DNA of 64,000 nucleotides from Nannocystis exedens (GTDB lineage: Bacteria > Myxococcota_A > Polyangia > Nannocystales > Nannocystaceae). Positions 8,663 to 18,618 of the stretch are shown in pieces. Location of the stretch: positions 3,482,001 to 3,546,000 of the forward strand of contig NZ_NETK01000001.1 in assembly GCF_002343915.1 (NCBI RefSeq). Reading direction: 5' to 3'. The notes under the pieces were generated by a model. It had not been told where the DNA came from, did not search any database, and saw nothing but the letters and a program-made list of their open reading frames with translations. A program made the translations under genes and the position numbers. Numbering within the stretch: the first letter of the stretch is position 1; every line of letters starts with the position of its first letter.

Positions 8663-9838
8663 ATGCGCGAGCTGTTCGCCGTGGCCCTGCCCGGGCTGGA
8701 GCCGCTGGTCGCCGCCGAGCTCGACGGGCTCGGCCTCGGCCCCGGGCGGGTCGTGCCCGGCGGCGTCGGCTTCCGCGGCGACTGGGCGGCGCTGGTCGCG
8801 GCCAACCTGCACTTACGGACAGCCACGCGCGTGCTCGTGCGCCTGGCCGAGTTCCCCGCCGTCAACTTCCCGGTGCTGTCGAAGCGGTTGGTCGACATCC
8901 CGTGGGAGGACCTGTTTCCGCCGCACGCGCCGGTCCGCCTGGCGGTGCGCGCCACCGCCCACAAGTCGCGCCTCTACCACACCGGCGCGATCGCCGAGCG
9001 CGTCCACCTCGCCGTCGCCGCGCGCCTCGGCAGCCACGTCGAGCTCGCGCACCCGCACGACGACGGCGAAGATGGCCCCGAGGCCAGCTCCTCGCATTCC
9101 ACCGTGCTGCTGGTGGTCCGCCTCGAGCGCGACCGCTGCACCGTCAGCGTCGACAGCTCCGGCGACCCGCTGCACCGCCGCGGCTACCGGCTCGCCACCG
9201 CCAAGGCCCCGCTGCGGCCGACCCTCGCCGCCGCCTTGCTCGCCGCCGCCGACTGGCGCCCCGGCGAGCCGCTGCTCGACCCCTTTTGCGGCTCCGGCAC
9301 GATCGCCATCGAGGCCGCCCTCATCGCCCACGGCAGGCCCGCGGGGGCCCTGCGCGACTTCTCGTGCGCCCGCTGGCCGGCGCTCGCCGCCGCCTACCCG
9401 GCCCTGCGCAAGGCCGCGGCGAACCTGTCTCGAGAGCCATGTCCCTACGCGCCGATCGTCGCCAGCGATCGCGACGAGGGCGCGGTCGCGGCGGCGCGCG
9501 CCAACGCCCAGCGGGCCGGGGTCGACGGCGCGATCGCCTTCTCCGTGCGCCCGTTCGCCGCCTGCGAGCCGTTCAGCGCGCGCGGCCTGCTGCTGACCAA
9601 CCCGCCCTACGGCGTGCGGGTCGGCCGCGCCCGGACCTTGCGCGACCTCTACGCGCACATCGGGCACGTCCTCCGGGACAGGTTCCCCGCCTGGCGCACC
9701 GCCCTGTTGTGCCCGCCCGACCTGCGGGTCACCGTCGGCGTCCCGCTGCAGCCGGTGCTGAGCACGAAGACGGGCGGGCTCGCGGTCGAGCTCGCGCTGG
9801 CGGAGCAGGCGCGCGCCGACGTCCGATCGCGCGGGTGA
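8663..9838 (+). CDS. THUMP-domain rRNA/tRNA guanine-N2 methyltransferase (RlmL N-domain/YpsC-like)
   Basis: 391 residues, matching the short RlmL-like enzymes (COG0116). An N-terminal ferredoxin-like/THUMP region (about 1-165) is followed by the conserved linker GDPLHRRGYRLATAKAPLRPTLAAALL. The class I methyltransferase domain has the SAM motif DPFCGSGTIAIEAAL and the catalytic NPPYG. The family methylates guanine N2 in 23S rRNA (G2445 in E. coli) or tRNA; the exact target cannot be read from sequence. A leaderless promoter precedes it. corA follows 30 nt downstream with its own -10 box. Confidence 0.88.
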   Translation: MRELFAVALPGLEPLVAAELDGLGLGPGRVVPGGVGFRGDWAALVAANLHLRTATRVLVRLAEFPAVNFPVLSKRLVDIPWEDLFPPHAPVRLAVRATAHKSRLYHTGAIAERVHLAVAARLGSHVELAHPHDDGEDGPEASSSHSTVLLVVRLERDRCTVSVDSSGDPLHRRGYRLATAKAPLRPTLAAALLAAADWRPGEPLLDPFCGSGTIAIEAALIAHGRPAGALRDFSCARWPALAAAYPALRKAAANLSREPCPYAPIVASDRDEGAVAAARANAQRAGVDGAIAFSVRPFAACEPFSARGLLLTNPPYGVRVGRARTLRDLYAHIGHVLRDRFPAWRTALLCPPDLRVTVGVPLQPVLSTKTGGLAVELALAEQARADVRSRG

Positions 9839-9856
9839 GGCTCGCGGCGCGCGTGG

Positions 9857-9862
9857 TACCCT
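9857..9862 (+). promoter_or_regulatory. -10 box of predicted leaderless promoter (corA)
   Basis: TACCCT ends 6 nt before the GTG start of corA, with no ribosome-binding site between. The -35 is weak or absent. Confidence 0.45.
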
Positions 9863-9868
9863 CGGCGG

Positions 9869-10849
9869 GTGTTCACGCTGCACGCCTTTCACCCGACGCG
9901 CGGGCACTGGAACGAGACCGACCTCGGGGCCGTCTCGCGGCTGTTGGCGGAGCCCGACGTCACGATCTGGCTCGACCTCCAGGACCCGACCGACGAGGAG
10001 GCGCGCGTGCTCTCGGAGGTGTTCCACTTCCACCCGCTGGCCATCGAGGACATGCTCCACGACTACGGCCACCCCAAGCTCGACGTCTACGACGACTACG
10101 TGTTTTTGATCGTCCACGGCGTCGACTTCCACAGCCTCGACCTCGACAACGGCTTCGTCGTCAACACCCTCGAGCTCGACATCTTCGCCGGCCCGCGTTA
10201 CGTCGTCACCCACCACTCGGACAATCCCCTGCGGTCGGTCAGCGAGCTCCACCGCGACGTGTGCGACCCCTGTCATCGCCCGTGGATCTCCGTGCGCGTG
10301 CTGCACCGTCTGCTCGACCGGCTCGTCGACAATTACCTGCCGGTCATGGACAAGATCGGCGCCCGGCTGGACGTGCTCGAGGACCTCATCATCCACCGGC
10401 CCGAGCCGGAGCACCTCGAGCTCGTGCTCGACGCCAAGAAGACCATCAACCGCCTGCGCCGGATCACCGGTCACCAGCGACTGATCTTGGAGTCGCTCGC
10501 GCGCGGTCACATCGACCTGATCCCGCGCGAGAGCATCGCCTTCTTCCGCGACATCTACGACCACTTCGTGCGCGTCGCCGACATCTCTGAGGCCAACCGC
10601 GAGGGCGTGCAGGCGGCGGTCGAGGCCTATCTGTCGGTCTCGGCCAACAAGACCAACGAGATCATGAAGGTCCTGACGCAGATCTCGACCGTCATGCTGC
10701 CCCTGACCTTCATCGCCGGCATTTACGGCATGAACTTCGACATCATGCCGGAGCTGCGGTGGACCTTCGGTTACCCGTTCGCCCTGGGCTTGATGGCGGT
10801 CACCGCCGCCGGCCTCATCCTCTGGTTCCGGCGGCGGCACTGGCTGTGA
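9869..10849 (+). CDS. corA: CorA-family magnesium/divalent-cation transporter
   Basis: 326 residues with a GTG start. The large soluble N-terminal domain includes EARVLSEVFHFHPLAIEDML and DDYVFLIVHGV, and a long coiled helix includes DKIGARLDVLEDLI. Two C-terminal transmembrane segments are joined by the signature YGMNF (GMN motif) in IAGIYGMNFDIMPE; the second segment ends WFRRRHWL. CorA forms pentamers that admit Mg2+ (or Co2+/Ni2+) across the inner membrane. It carries no obvious partner gene. Confidence 0.93.
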   Translation: MFTLHAFHPTRGHWNETDLGAVSRLLAEPDVTIWLDLQDPTDEEARVLSEVFHFHPLAIEDMLHDYGHPKLDVYDDYVFLIVHGVDFHSLDLDNGFVVNTLELDIFAGPRYVVTHHSDNPLRSVSELHRDVCDPCHRPWISVRVLHRLLDRLVDNYLPVMDKIGARLDVLEDLIIHRPEPEHLELVLDAKKTINRLRRITGHQRLILESLARGHIDLIPRESIAFFRDIYDHFVRVADISEANREGVQAAVEAYLSVSANKTNEIMKVLTQISTVMLPLTFIAGIYGMNFDIMPELRWTFGYPFALGLMAVTAAGLILWFRRRHWL

Positions 10850-10900
10850 CGCCGCACTGCAGCGCCCGGTGGTCATGCGGCCGGCCGGACCGCGGCGATG

Positions 10901-10930
10901 TTGATCTCGCGGGCCCGCCGGTGGTACATG
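10901..10930 (+). promoter_or_regulatory. Predicted promoter of glgCA
   Basis: TTGATC (10901-10906), an 18-nt spacer and TACATG (10925-10930) precede the AAGGAGG ribosome-binding site of glgC. The predicted leader is only about 13 nt. Confidence 0.4.
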
Positions 10931-10949
10931 ACGTGAAGGAGGGCCTGAT

Positions 10950-12212
10950 ATGGTCTTCGAGCCGCGTCTCCGTGAACTGACCCGAACGGCGCTGACTCTC
11001 GTATTGGCCGGGGGGCGCGGCAGCCGCCTCTCCGCGCTGACCGATCGTCGGGCCAAGCCGGCCGTCTATTTCGGCGGCAAGTTCCGCATCATCGACTTCG
11101 CGCTGTCGAACGCGATCAACTCGGGTTTCCGCAAGATCTCCGTGCTGACGCAGTACAAGTCGCACAGCCTCCTGCGCCACCTGCAGCGCGGCTGGAGCTT
11201 CCTGCGCGGCGAGATGGACGAGTTCGTCGACCTCTTGCCGGCCCAGCAGCGGCTCAACGAGGAGAACTGGTACCGCGGCACGGCCGACGCCGTGTGGCAG
11301 AACCTCGACATCTTCCAGAGCCTGCGGCCGTCGCACGTCATCATCCTCGCCGGCGACCACATCTACAAGATGGACTACGGCAAGATGCTGTGGCAGCACG
11401 TGACCCGCGGCGCCGACGTGACCGTCGCCTGCTTCGAGGTCCCGCGCAAGGAGGCGAGCGCGTTCGGGGTCATGGCGGTCGACCCGAGCGGGCGGGTGGT
11501 GCGGTTCGTCGAGAAGCCTGCCGACCCGCCGCACATCCCGGGCAACCCGGAGCTGTCGCTGGCGAGCATGGGCATCTACGTGTTCAACGGCAACTTCCTG
11601 TTCGAGCAGCTGCGCCGCGACGCCGAGGATCCGAACTCGAACCACGACTTCGGCAAGGACATCATCCCTTATCTCGTGCAGGGGCGGGCCAGCGTGTTCG
11701 CCCACCGCTTCCAGGAGAGCTGCGTCGTCACCGAGGCCGGCGGCACGCCCTATTGGCGCGACGTCGGCACCGTCGACGCCTACTGGGAGGCCAACATCGA
11801 CCTCACCAACATCATCCCGCCGCTCGACCTCTACGACCCGCAGTGGCGGATCTGGACGTACCAGGAGCAGCTCCCGCCGGCCAAGTTCGTCCACGACGAG
11901 GACAACCGGCGCGGCATGTGTCTCGGCAGCATGGTCTCGGGCGGGTGCATCATCTCCGGCTCGCTCGTGCGGCGGAGCCTGCTGTTCTCGAACGTCCGCT
12001 GCAACTCCTACTCGAAGCTCGAGGGCGCGGTGGTCTTGCCCGACGTGGTGATCAACCGCAGCGCGCGGCTGACCAAGGTCGTCGTCGACCGCGGCGTCGA
12101 GATCCCCGAGGGCCTGGTGGTCGGCGAGGACCCGCAAGAGGACGCGCGCCGGTTCTTCCGCACCAGCGGCGGCGTCACCCTGATCACGCGTGAGATGATC
12201 GACCGCCTCTAG
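10950..12212 (+). CDS. glgC: Glucose-1-phosphate adenylyltransferase (ADP-glucose pyrophosphorylase)
   Basis: 420 residues, standard GlgC length. The nucleotidyltransferase domain starts with [11 protein letters not shown] and [29 protein letters not shown] and the catalytic GDHIYKMDY follow, as does the sugar-binding FVEKPADPP. The C-terminal left-handed beta-helix (residues about 300-415) closes the protein. It makes ADP-glucose from glucose-1-phosphate and ATP, the committed step of glycogen synthesis. AAGGAGG sits 7 nt before the ATG. glgA begins 12 nt after the stop. Confidence 0.95.
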   Translation: MVFEPRLRELTRTALTLVLAGGRGSRLSALTDRRAKPAVYFGGKFRIIDFALSNAINSGFRKISVLTQYKSHSLLRHLQRGWSFLRGEMDEFVDLLPAQQRLNEENWYRGTADAVWQNLDIFQSLRPSHVIILAGDHIYKMDYGKMLWQHVTRGADVTVACFEVPRKEASAFGVMAVDPSGRVVRFVEKPADPPHIPGNPELSLASMGIYVFNGNFLFEQLRRDAEDPNSNHDFGKDIIPYLVQGRASVFAHRFQESCVVTEAGGTPYWRDVGTVDAYWEANIDLTNIIPPLDLYDPQWRIWTYQEQLPPAKFVHDEDNRRGMCLGSMVSGGCIISGSLVRRSLLFSNVRCNSYSKLEGAVVLPDVVINRSARLTKVVVDRGVEIPEGLVVGEDPQEDARRFFRTSGGVTLITREMIDRL

Positions 12213-12224
12213 CGAGTGCCCCGC

Positions 12225-13673
12225 ATGCGCGTCCTGTTCGTCGCCTCCGAAGTTTATCCCCTGGTCAAGACCGGCGGCCTGGCCGACGTCGTCGGCGCCT
12301 TGCCGATCGCGCTCGCCGAGCTCGGCGTCGACGTCCGCGTCCTCGTGCCCGGCTACCCCAAGGTGCTCGCCGGCCTGCACGCGCGCGGCCGCGAGGTCGA
12401 GCTGCACGGCCTCGTCGGCGGCGGCCCGGCCAAGCTGATGTACGGCCGGGTCGGTCGGCTCGAGCTGCTCGTGCTCGACGCGCCCCACCTGTACAATCGG
12501 CCAGGTAACCCCTACGTCGACCAGCACGGGCGCGACTTCGGCGACAACCACCTGCGCTTCGGCGCCCTGTGCCACGCCGCGGCCTGGCTCGCCGGGCCCG
12601 AGGGCGGCGACCGCTGGCGGCCCGAGCTGATCCACGGCCACGACTGGCAGTCGGGCCTGGCCCCGGCCTACGTCGCCTTGATGCCGCCGCAGCAGCGCGT
12701 GGCGACGATCACCACCATCCACAACCTCGCCTACCAGGGCGTCTTCCGGGCCGACACCATGGGCGCGCTGCGCTTGCCCGGCTGGATGCTCGACATCCAC
12801 GGCCTCGAGTTCCACGGCCACCTCGGCTTCCTCAAGGCCGGCCTCTGGTACAGCGACAAGATCACCACCGTCAGCCCGACCTACGCCGGGCAGATCCAGA
12901 CCGAGACCTACGGCCACGGCCTGCACGGCCTGTTGCGGCGGCGCGACGCCGACCTCTACGGGATCCTCAACGGCATCGACACCGACGTCTGGAACCCCGC
13001 CACCGACCCGCACCTGCCCGCGCCGTACAACGCCGACGACCTCACGGGCAAGCGGATCGGCAAGCGCGCGCTGCAGCTGGAATTGGGGCTTCACCCCGAT
13101 CCCGACGCGCCCTTGTTCGTGGTCGTCAGCCGGCTCGTGACCATGAAGGGGCTCGACCTGCTGCTCAGCGCCGGACGGTCGATCCTCGAGCGCGGCGGCC
13201 AGCTCGCCGTCCTCGGCTCCGGCGAGGAGCGCCTGGTCGACGGCTTCCAGCAGGCCGCCCGCCTGAACCCCGGCCGCGTCGCCTACCGCGGCGGCTACGA
13301 CGAGCCGCTCGCCCACCGCATGCAGGCGGGCGGCGACGCCATCATCATCCCCTCGCGCACCGAGCCGTGCGGCCTCACCCAGATGTACGGCCTGCGCTAC
13401 GGCACCGTCCCGGTCGTGCGCCGCACCGGCGGTCTGGCCGACAGCGTCGTCGACACCACCCCCGACACCCTGAGCGCCGGCCTCGCCACCGGCGTCCTCT
13501 TCAACGACATCGACGCCTCCGCGCTCGCCTGGGCCCTCGGCCGCACGATCGCGCTCTACCACAACCGCCCGGTGTGGCAGCAGATCGTCCGCCGCGGCAT
13601 GCAGGAAGACTTCAGCTGGCGCCGCAGCGCCGCCCGCTACCTCGACCTCTACCGCCGCGCCCTGGGCTACTGA
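12225..13673 (+). CDS. glgA: Glycogen synthase (ADP-glucose type)
   Basis: 482 residues, GT5 family. The N-terminus MRVLFVASEVYPLVKTGGLADVVGALP contains the ADP-glucose-binding KTGGLADV and matches E. coli GlgA, so the ATG at 12225 is preferred over an in-frame GTG at 12216. Other family segments are HGHDWQSGLAPAY, TIHNLAYQGVF, the C-domain VSRLVTMKGLDLL, and IIIPSRTEPCGLTQMYGLRYG with the catalytic Glu pair. It extends alpha-1,4-glucan chains with glucose from the GlgC product. glgC-glgA form an operon; a CATG repeat array lies 28 nt after the stop. Confidence 0.95.
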   Translation: MRVLFVASEVYPLVKTGGLADVVGALPIALAELGVDVRVLVPGYPKVLAGLHARGREVELHGLVGGGPAKLMYGRVGRLELLVLDAPHLYNRPGNPYVDQHGRDFGDNHLRFGALCHAAAWLAGPEGGDRWRPELIHGHDWQSGLAPAYVALMPPQQRVATITTIHNLAYQGVFRADTMGALRLPGWMLDIHGLEFHGHLGFLKAGLWYSDKITTVSPTYAGQIQTETYGHGLHGLLRRRDADLYGILNGIDTDVWNPATDPHLPAPYNADDLTGKRIGKRALQLELGLHPDPDAPLFVVVSRLVTMKGLDLLLSAGRSILERGGQLAVLGSGEERLVDGFQQAARLNPGRVAYRGGYDEPLAHRMQAGGDAIIIPSRTEPCGLTQMYGLRYGTVPVVRRTGGLADSVVDTTPDTLSAGLATGVLFNDIDASALAWALGRTIALYHNRPVWQQIVRRGMQEDFSWRRSAARYLDLYRRALGY

Positions 13674-13700
13674 GCGCGCTGCAGCTCCTGTCCCTCGGGG

Positions 13701-13770
13701 CATGTCCGTCCGAGCATGCCCGTTCGGACCTGCTTGTTTGGGCATGTTTGTGCGGACATGCCCCGCGAGC
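13701..13770. repeat. CATG 14-bp-period repeat array
   Basis: Five units in phase: CATG at 13701 and 13715, CCTG at 13729, CATG at 13743 and 13757. It lies between the glgA stop and the DUF3820 gene. The adjacent units can pair as short hairpins. Confidence 0.85.
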
Positions 13771-13838
13771 ACGTGCGTCCGCGCGACCCCGAGGTCGGCG
13801 GCGCCCACGGCGCTGCTGCGCCCGCCTCGATCCTGCGC

Positions 13839-13844
13839 TACCCT
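13839..13844 (+). promoter_or_regulatory. -10 box of predicted leaderless promoter
   Basis: TACCCT ends 6 nt before the GTG start of the DUF3820 gene, an arrangement almost identical to the one before corA. Confidence 0.45.
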
Positions 13845-13850
13845 GCGCGC

Positions 13851-14072
13851 GTGGCGGAGCTCCAGCTCGACCCCGAGGCGCTGCAGGCCCTCATCGACGC
13901 GCGCATGCCGTTCGGCAAGTACCAGGGCGTCGCGCTGCTCGACCTGCCCGAGCCGTACCTGGTGTGGTTCTCGCGCCAGGGCTTCCCGCCGGGCAAGCTC
14001 GGCCGGCAGCTCGCGTTGACCCTCGAGATCAAGACCAACGGCCTCGAGAAGCTGCTACGGCCGCTGCGCTGA
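13851..14072 (+). CDS. DUF3820-family small protein
   Basis: 73 residues. The core MPFGKYQGVALLDLPEPYLVWF followed by KTNGLEKLLRPLR is the DUF3820 signature; such proteins are usually 70-80 residues and cytoplasmic. Some annotations call them quorum-sensing-regulated virulence factors, but no biochemical role is established. The GTG start at 13851 is chosen because the upstream in-frame sequence is repeat DNA and because of the -10 box. The HEAT-repeat gene starts 22 nt after the stop. Confidence 0.8.
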   Translation: MAELQLDPEALQALIDARMPFGKYQGVALLDLPEPYLVWFSRQGFPPGKLGRQLALTLEIKTNGLEKLLRPLR

Positions 14073-14094
14073 CACCCCGGCCCATCGCGCCGAC

Positions 14095-15564
14095 TTGATC
14101 GCGCTGCTCCAGCGGCTGCCCGGCGACGCGGCCGAGCAGCTGCTCGTCGAGTGGTTCGACGACTCCTTCCGCGACCACCACGCGGCCGTGCTGCGCGCGC
14201 TCGCAGAGCGAGGCTCCAAGGTCCCCGGCGCGCTCCTCGAGCGCGTCCTCGCGTCCGCGACCGACATGCTCGCGGTCTCGCCCAGGCGCAAGGTCTCGCA
14301 GCGAGCCGCCGAGCAAGCGCGCCGCGATTTCGAGGTCGTCCTCGAAGCGGTCGGTTGCCTCGGCGATCCCCGGCTCGCGCCGGTCGTCGCCCGTCACCTC
14401 GACGCATCCCCCTACGCGGCCGCGCTCGCGCTCGGCCGCCTCGGCGCGCGCGATCACGTGGCGACGCTTCTGGCCCGCTTGCCGGACGTCCCGGTCAAGG
14501 CGCAGTGCGCCATCGTGGCCGCGCTCGAGCTGCTCGGCGATCCCGCAGCCGCGCCGGGCTTGCTCGAGTGGCTGCGCACGGCGCCCGACGAGGTCGTCTA
14601 CGAGTTCCACCACGGTCTCGGCCTGCTCGTCGGCTGGGAGCCGCTGCTGCCGCTGTACCCCGAGAGCCTCGCGCAAGCGAGCGCGAACATCCGCGGCGGC
14701 TGGGCCGACTTCGAGCTCACGCGGCCCCGACCCGCCCCGCGCCTCGAGCAGGTCACGACCTCTGGTCCGCACCAGCTCCGCTTCAACGTGGTGAACGGCC
14801 TCGGGGTCGCGCGCGTGCGCTTCGACCCGCCGGCGCCCTTCTCGTCGTGGCTGCGCTGGGACGTGGCGCTGACGATCGCCGGCCGGCCCGTCTACCAGCT
14901 CGGCTCGTACTGCGACACCTGCGAGGCCCACATGCGCCTCGCCGGCTGGCCCCCCGAGCGCGCGGCCGTCGTCGCCGGTGCGGTCCGCGACGCCCTCGCC
15001 GCCGTCCCGGTGCTGTCGCTCGACTGGCTCACGGCGATGTCGCCGCTGCTCACGACCCTCCGGACCGGTCACTGGCTCGCCGTGCGCGGCGAGTTCGACG
15101 TCGAGCGGGTCACCGCTCCCGAGCGGTCGTGGTGGTCACGGCGGGAGTCGTATCGAAGCGCCGAGGATCCCGACACCGTCGAGGTCGGGTGGCCGTGGCC
15201 CGACACCGAACATTTTCAAGTCCGCGAGCCGCTGTCGACCGAACCGCCGACGTTCGGCGTGCTCATGCCCACCCAGCCGCTCGCCGCGCTCGACGAGGCG
15301 ACCGTCGCCGCTTACGAGCAGGCGATCCGCGCCGGCGCCCGACCCGCGTGCCTCCTGCTCGCCTGGCTCGATCGCCGCACGCTGCGCGGCGAGTGCGACG
15401 AGCAGCTCCTCATCGCGGTGGTGCTCGACGGCCACCACAAGCTCGCGGCCTACGCCCGCTGCGGCGTCCCGGCGCCGGCCGTCCTCCTCTGCCGGCTCGA
15501 GGACACCTGGGGCCCGCCGGGCGAGCGCGAGCGGTGGCTGCTACGGGCCCTGGGATCGAGGTGA
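14095..15564 (+). CDS. HEAT-repeat protein with a C-terminal DGHHKLAA domain (function unknown)
   Basis: 489 residues if the TTG at 14095 is the start, which is uncertain. The first 200 residues look like HEAT repeats (CLGDPRLAPVVARHL, LGRLGARDHVATLLARL, ELLGDPAAAPGLLEWL). The C-terminal third has FGVLMPTQPLAALDEATVAAYEQAI, then LLIAVVLDGHHKLAAYA. The DGHH(K/R)LAA pattern resembles ParB/sulfiredoxin-like nucleotide-binding proteins, but similarity is limited to that motif. No signal peptide or membrane segment is seen. Downstream is a CATG repeat array and convergent cstA. I do not recognise the function. Confidence 0.65.
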   Translation: MIALLQRLPGDAAEQLLVEWFDDSFRDHHAAVLRALAERGSKVPGALLERVLASATDMLAVSPRRKVSQRAAEQARRDFEVVLEAVGCLGDPRLAPVVARHLDASPYAAALALGRLGARDHVATLLARLPDVPVKAQCAIVAALELLGDPAAAPGLLEWLRTAPDEVVYEFHHGLGLLVGWEPLLPLYPESLAQASANIRGGWADFELTRPRPAPRLEQVTTSGPHQLRFNVVNGLGVARVRFDPPAPFSSWLRWDVALTIAGRPVYQLGSYCDTCEAHMRLAGWPPERAAVVAGAVRDALAAVPVLSLDWLTAMSPLLTTLRTGHWLAVRGEFDVERVTAPERSWWSRRESYRSAEDPDTVEVGWPWPDTEHFQVREPLSTEPPTFGVLMPTQPLAALDEATVAAYEQAIRAGARPACLLLAWLDRRTLRGECDEQLLIAVVLDGHHKLAAYARCGVPAPAVLLCRLEDTWGPPGERERWLLRALGSR

Positions 15565-15573
15565 CCGAAACGC

Positions 15574-15629
15574 CATGGTCTATCGACCATGCCCCTTCGC
15601 ACATGCCCGATCAAGCATGTCCTGAATTC
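15574..15629. repeat. CATG 14-bp-period repeat array between convergent genes
   Basis: CATG at 15574, 15588, 15602 and 15616, exactly 14 bp apart. The array starts about 10 bp after the HEAT-repeat gene stop and reaches the cstA stop codon, so it forms the shared 3' end of two convergent genes. Confidence 0.85.
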
Positions 15630-17700
15630 ACGCGACCGCCCGGGCGTGCAAGATCTCCCGCCACTTGCGGGCGCTCATCGCCACGATCGCCAGCACGCAG
15701 GCGAGCAGCGTCCCGGTCACCGCCGTGTTGACCACCCCCATCGTCGCGGTCGCCGGGTCGCGGGTCATCGGCACGTAGACTTCCGCCAGGGAGCGGAAGC
15801 CGGCCGTCAGCGTCGTCGTACCGACGAACAGCAGCGGCCCGAGCGTCACCCACGCGTAGGCCGGGCGGCGGCCCTCCTTGAGCACGATCGTCGTCCCGAC
15901 CGCCAGCGCCACCGACGCCAGCAGCTGATTGGCGATGCCGAACATCGGCCAGATCGTGGCGATCGATCCGGTCAGGATGAAGTAGCTCCACCCGGCCACG
16001 ATCACCAGCGACGACAGCACCGCCCCCGGGACCCACGACGGGTCGCCGAGCTTGCGGGAAAACCGCCCCAAGAACTCCTGCAGCAGGAACCGGCCCACCC
16101 GCGTCCCCGTGTCGATCGTCGTCAGGATGAACAACGCCTCGAACATGATCGCGAAGTGGTACCAATAGTCGAGCAGCGTGCGCATGCCGGGCAGGCCGGA
16201 GAACACCCGCGCCATCCCGACCGCCAGCGACACCGCTCCGCCCGTGCGCGCCGCGATCACCTCGTCGGTCGCCTCGGCCAGCGTCGGCAGGTCCTCGACC
16301 TTGACCCCGAGGCGCTTGAAGTCGGCGGCGCTCAGCTCCGACGCGTGGACCGAGCCCGGGTCGGCGTGGTAGCCGAGCGCTGCGAGTGACCCATTGGACA
16401 GGCGCAGCACCTCCGACAGCTTGAGCGTCTTGTCGGCCGCCGTCGTCGCCGACTGCCCCTCGGCAAGACCGAGCCGCCGCCGATCGTCCGCCGTCATCAC
16501 CGGGTCGAGCGCCGCCAGGGCCTCGCGCGACGGCGCCAGCCCGCCCTTCGCGTCGGCGACCACCGCGATCTTCGGGTCGGTGTTGATCGCGAAGTAGTCC
16601 GCGGGCGGCAGCGCGGTGGCGGCCAGCAGCGCGGTGATGCCGACCAGCCCCTCCATCAGCATCGCCCCGTAGCCGATCGGGCGGATGTCGGACTCCTTGT
16701 CGATCATCTTCGGCGTGGTGCCCGAGGCGATCAGCGCGTGGAAGCCCGAGATCGCCCCGCAGGCGATCGTGATGAACACGAACGGGAACAGCGAGCCGCG
16801 GACCACCGCCGGGAACACCTCGCCGTCGACCGCGATCGTCCCGGCCCCGACCGCGTTGACGAGCGGCATCTCGATCACCGGGTTGACCAGCACGATCCCC
16901 AGCACCAGGAGCGCGATCGTCCCGATCTTCATGTACGACGAGAGGTAATCGCGCGGGCACAGCAGCATCCACACCGGCAGCACGCTGGCGACGAACCCGT
17001 AGGCGGCGATCAGCAGCGTGATCGTCGTCTCGGACAGTTGCAGCAGCTGCCCGAGGCTCGAGTCCTGGACCTGCTTGCCGAACACCACGCACAGTAATAA
17101 TAATAGCACCCCGACCGCGGTCGCCTCGCGGACCCCTTGCGAGCTGCCGCCGCGGACCTTGTAGATGAACAGGCCCATCGCCAGCGCGATCGGGATCGAC
17201 GCGCCGATGGTGAACACGCCCCAGGCGCTCTCGGCCAGGGCGCCGACGACCACGCGGCCGAGGCCGGCGAGGGCGATGACGACGATGAACAGGATCGCCA
17301 CGCCGGCGACCGCGCCGACCCCGGGGCCGAGCTCGTCGCGGGCGATCTCGGCGAGCGAGCGGCCGCCGCGGCGGACCGACGCCGTCAGCATCACCAGGTC
17401 GTGGACCGCCCCGCCGAGGACCACGCCGATCAAGATCCACGAGTACCCGGGCAGAAAGCCGAACTGAGCCGCGAGCACCGGCCCGACCAGCGGGCCGGCG
17501 CCGGTGATCGCCGCGAAGTGGTGGCCGAACAGCACCCAGCGCGACGTCGGGTGGTAGTTCTGGCCGTCGTTGCGCTCGTGGGCCGGCGTGCGGCGGGCGT
17601 CGTCGAGGGCCAGCACCTTGGCCGCCAGGAACGCCGAGTAGTAGCGGTAGGCGATCGCCAGCACCGCCAGAGCCAGGATCATGAACCACAGCGCGTGCAT
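15628..17700 (-). CDS. cstA: Carbon starvation protein A (pyruvate/peptide transporter)
   Basis: 690 residues with about 16 hydrophobic segments, the normal CstA size. The family core is visible: [55 protein letters not shown] and [18 protein letters not shown]. CstA/BtsT proteins take up pyruvate or peptides by proton symport in the inner membrane. A hydrophilic insert at about residues 375-490 ([16 protein letters not shown]...) is longer than in E. coli CstA. A TAGCCT box lies 12 nt before the ATG. No small YbdD-like partner gene is seen next to it. Confidence 0.93.
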   Translation of the reverse strand: MHALWFMILALAVLAIAYRYYSAFLAAKVLALDDARRTPAHERNDGQNYHPTSRWVLFGHHFAAITGAGPLVGPVLAAQFGFLPGYSWILIGVVLGGAVHDLVMLTASVRRGGRSLAEIARDELGPGVGAVAGVAILFIVVIALAGLGRVVVGALAESAWGVFTIGASIPIALAMGLFIYKVRGGSSQGVREATAVGVLLLLLCVVFGKQVQDSSLGQLLQLSETTITLLIAAYGFVASVLPVWMLLCPRDYLSSYMKIGTIALLVLGIVLVNPVIEMPLVNAVGAGTIAVDGEVFPAVVRGSLFPFVFITIACGAISGFHALIASGTTPKMIDKESDIRPIGYGAMLMEGLVGITALLAATALPPADYFAINTDPKIAVVADAKGGLAPSREALAALDPVMTADDRRRLGLAEGQSATTAADKTLKLSEVLRLSNGSLAALGYHADPGSVHASELSAADFKRLGVKVEDLPTLAEATDEVIAARTGGAVSLAVGMARVFSGLPGMRTLLDYWYHFAIMFEALFILTTIDTGTRVGRFLLQEFLGRFSRKLGDPSWVPGAVLSSLVIVAGWSYFILTGSIATIWPMFGIANQLLASVALAVGTTIVLKEGRRPAYAWVTLGPLLFVGTTTLTAGFRSLAEVYVPMTRDPATATMGVVNTAVTGTLLACVLAIVAMSARKWREILHARAVA

Positions 17701-17771
17701 GGACGGGGCGACAGGCTACCACGCCCGCGCCCTCGCGGCGCCGGCGGGCCCGGACGCCCGGGCCAGCGCCC

Positions 17772-18575
17772 TCAGGCGCCGCGTTTTTGTGCCGAGGCCA
17801 GCGCGTGGGCCACCCCGGCCTTGAGGTCGCCGAGCACGGTGACCTGGCCGAAGTCGACGCCGAGGCGCACGATCGCCTGCGCCACCGCCGGGCCGACGCC
17901 GGTCACCACGGCCGCCGCGCCGAGCAGGCGCACGCCCGCGGCCGCCCTGGCGAGCGCCTCGATCGCCGTGGTGTCCATGCGGCGCACGCCGGTGACGTCG
18001 AGGATCGCCGTGTGGGCGCGGTGCTGCGTCACCCCGGCGAGCAGGGTGTCAATCATCTGCGTCGCCCGCTGGGCGTCGAGCTTGCCGATCAGCGGCATCA
18101 CCAGCACGCCGTCGGCCACCGGCAGGAGCGGCGTCGCCATCTCGAGCGTCGCCTCGAGCTGCGCCTGCGCCTCGGCGTCCTCGGCCAGCTTCTTGGCGGT
18201 CACGTCTTCGAACCACCCGATCACCCCGATGATCGCCCCGCTCGGGTCGCGCAGCGGGATGCGGTGGCGATCGATCCACACCGTGCCGCCGTTCTCGCTG
18301 GGGAACGCCAGGCGCACGTAGAGCCGCTGCTCGCCCGACTCGATCACGTCGAGGTCGTCGGCGCGGTACTCGGCGGCGTTGTCTCGCCACCACAGGTCCG
18401 TGTCGCTGAGCCCCACCAGGTCCTGCGGGGAGGACAGGCCGCACAGCTTCGCCATCGCCTGATTGCCGCCGAGGTATCGCGAGTCGCGATCCTTCCAGAA
18501 CATCGCCCACGGCATCGAGTCGGCCACCGCCTGGAACAGCGCCAGTCGCCCATCGAGATCGGGACCTTGAGTCAT
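17772..18575 (-). CDS. PAS-STAS regulator (RsbR-like)
   Basis: 267 residues from the ATG at 18575; an upstream start would add 6 residues. An N-terminal PAS domain (about 10-130: FQAVADSMPWAMFWKD, IGVIGWFEDVTAKK) leads into a helix and a C-terminal STAS domain (about 145-260). The STAS segment VMPLIGKLDAQRATQMIDTLL and AILDVTGVRRMDTTAIEAL match RsbR/RsbS stressosome proteins, where the Thr/Ser after the Asp is phosphorylated by RsbT. No rsbT- or rsbS-like gene lies in the window, so the partner is elsewhere or absent. A leaderless promoter supports this start. Confidence 0.8.
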   Translation of the reverse strand: MTQGPDLDGRLALFQAVADSMPWAMFWKDRDSRYLGGNQAMAKLCGLSSPQDLVGLSDTDLWWRDNAAEYRADDLDVIESGEQRLYVRLAFPSENGGTVWIDRHRIPLRDPSGAIIGVIGWFEDVTAKKLAEDAEAQAQLEATLEMATPLLPVADGVLVMPLIGKLDAQRATQMIDTLLAGVTQHRAHTAILDVTGVRRMDTTAIEALARAAAGVRLLGAAAVVTGVGPAVAQAIVRLGVDFGQVTVLGDLKAGVAHALASAQKRGA

Positions 18576-18583
18576 GCGCGGCG

Positions 18584-18611
18584 ACCGTATCACGCCGCAA
18601 AACGTCGTAAA
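18584..18611 (-). promoter_or_regulatory. Predicted leaderless promoter (PAS-STAS gene)
   Basis: On the minus strand TTTACG (18606-18611), a 16-nt spacer and TACGGT (18584-18589) end 8 nt before the ATG. Confidence 0.45.
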
Positions 18612-18618
18612 GGGGTCC

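Noticed and set aside
10815..13808. Long minus-strand open frame opposite glgC and glgA
   Set aside because: Same reason: an antisense shadow of two well-identified genes, with no start signal or recognisable domain.
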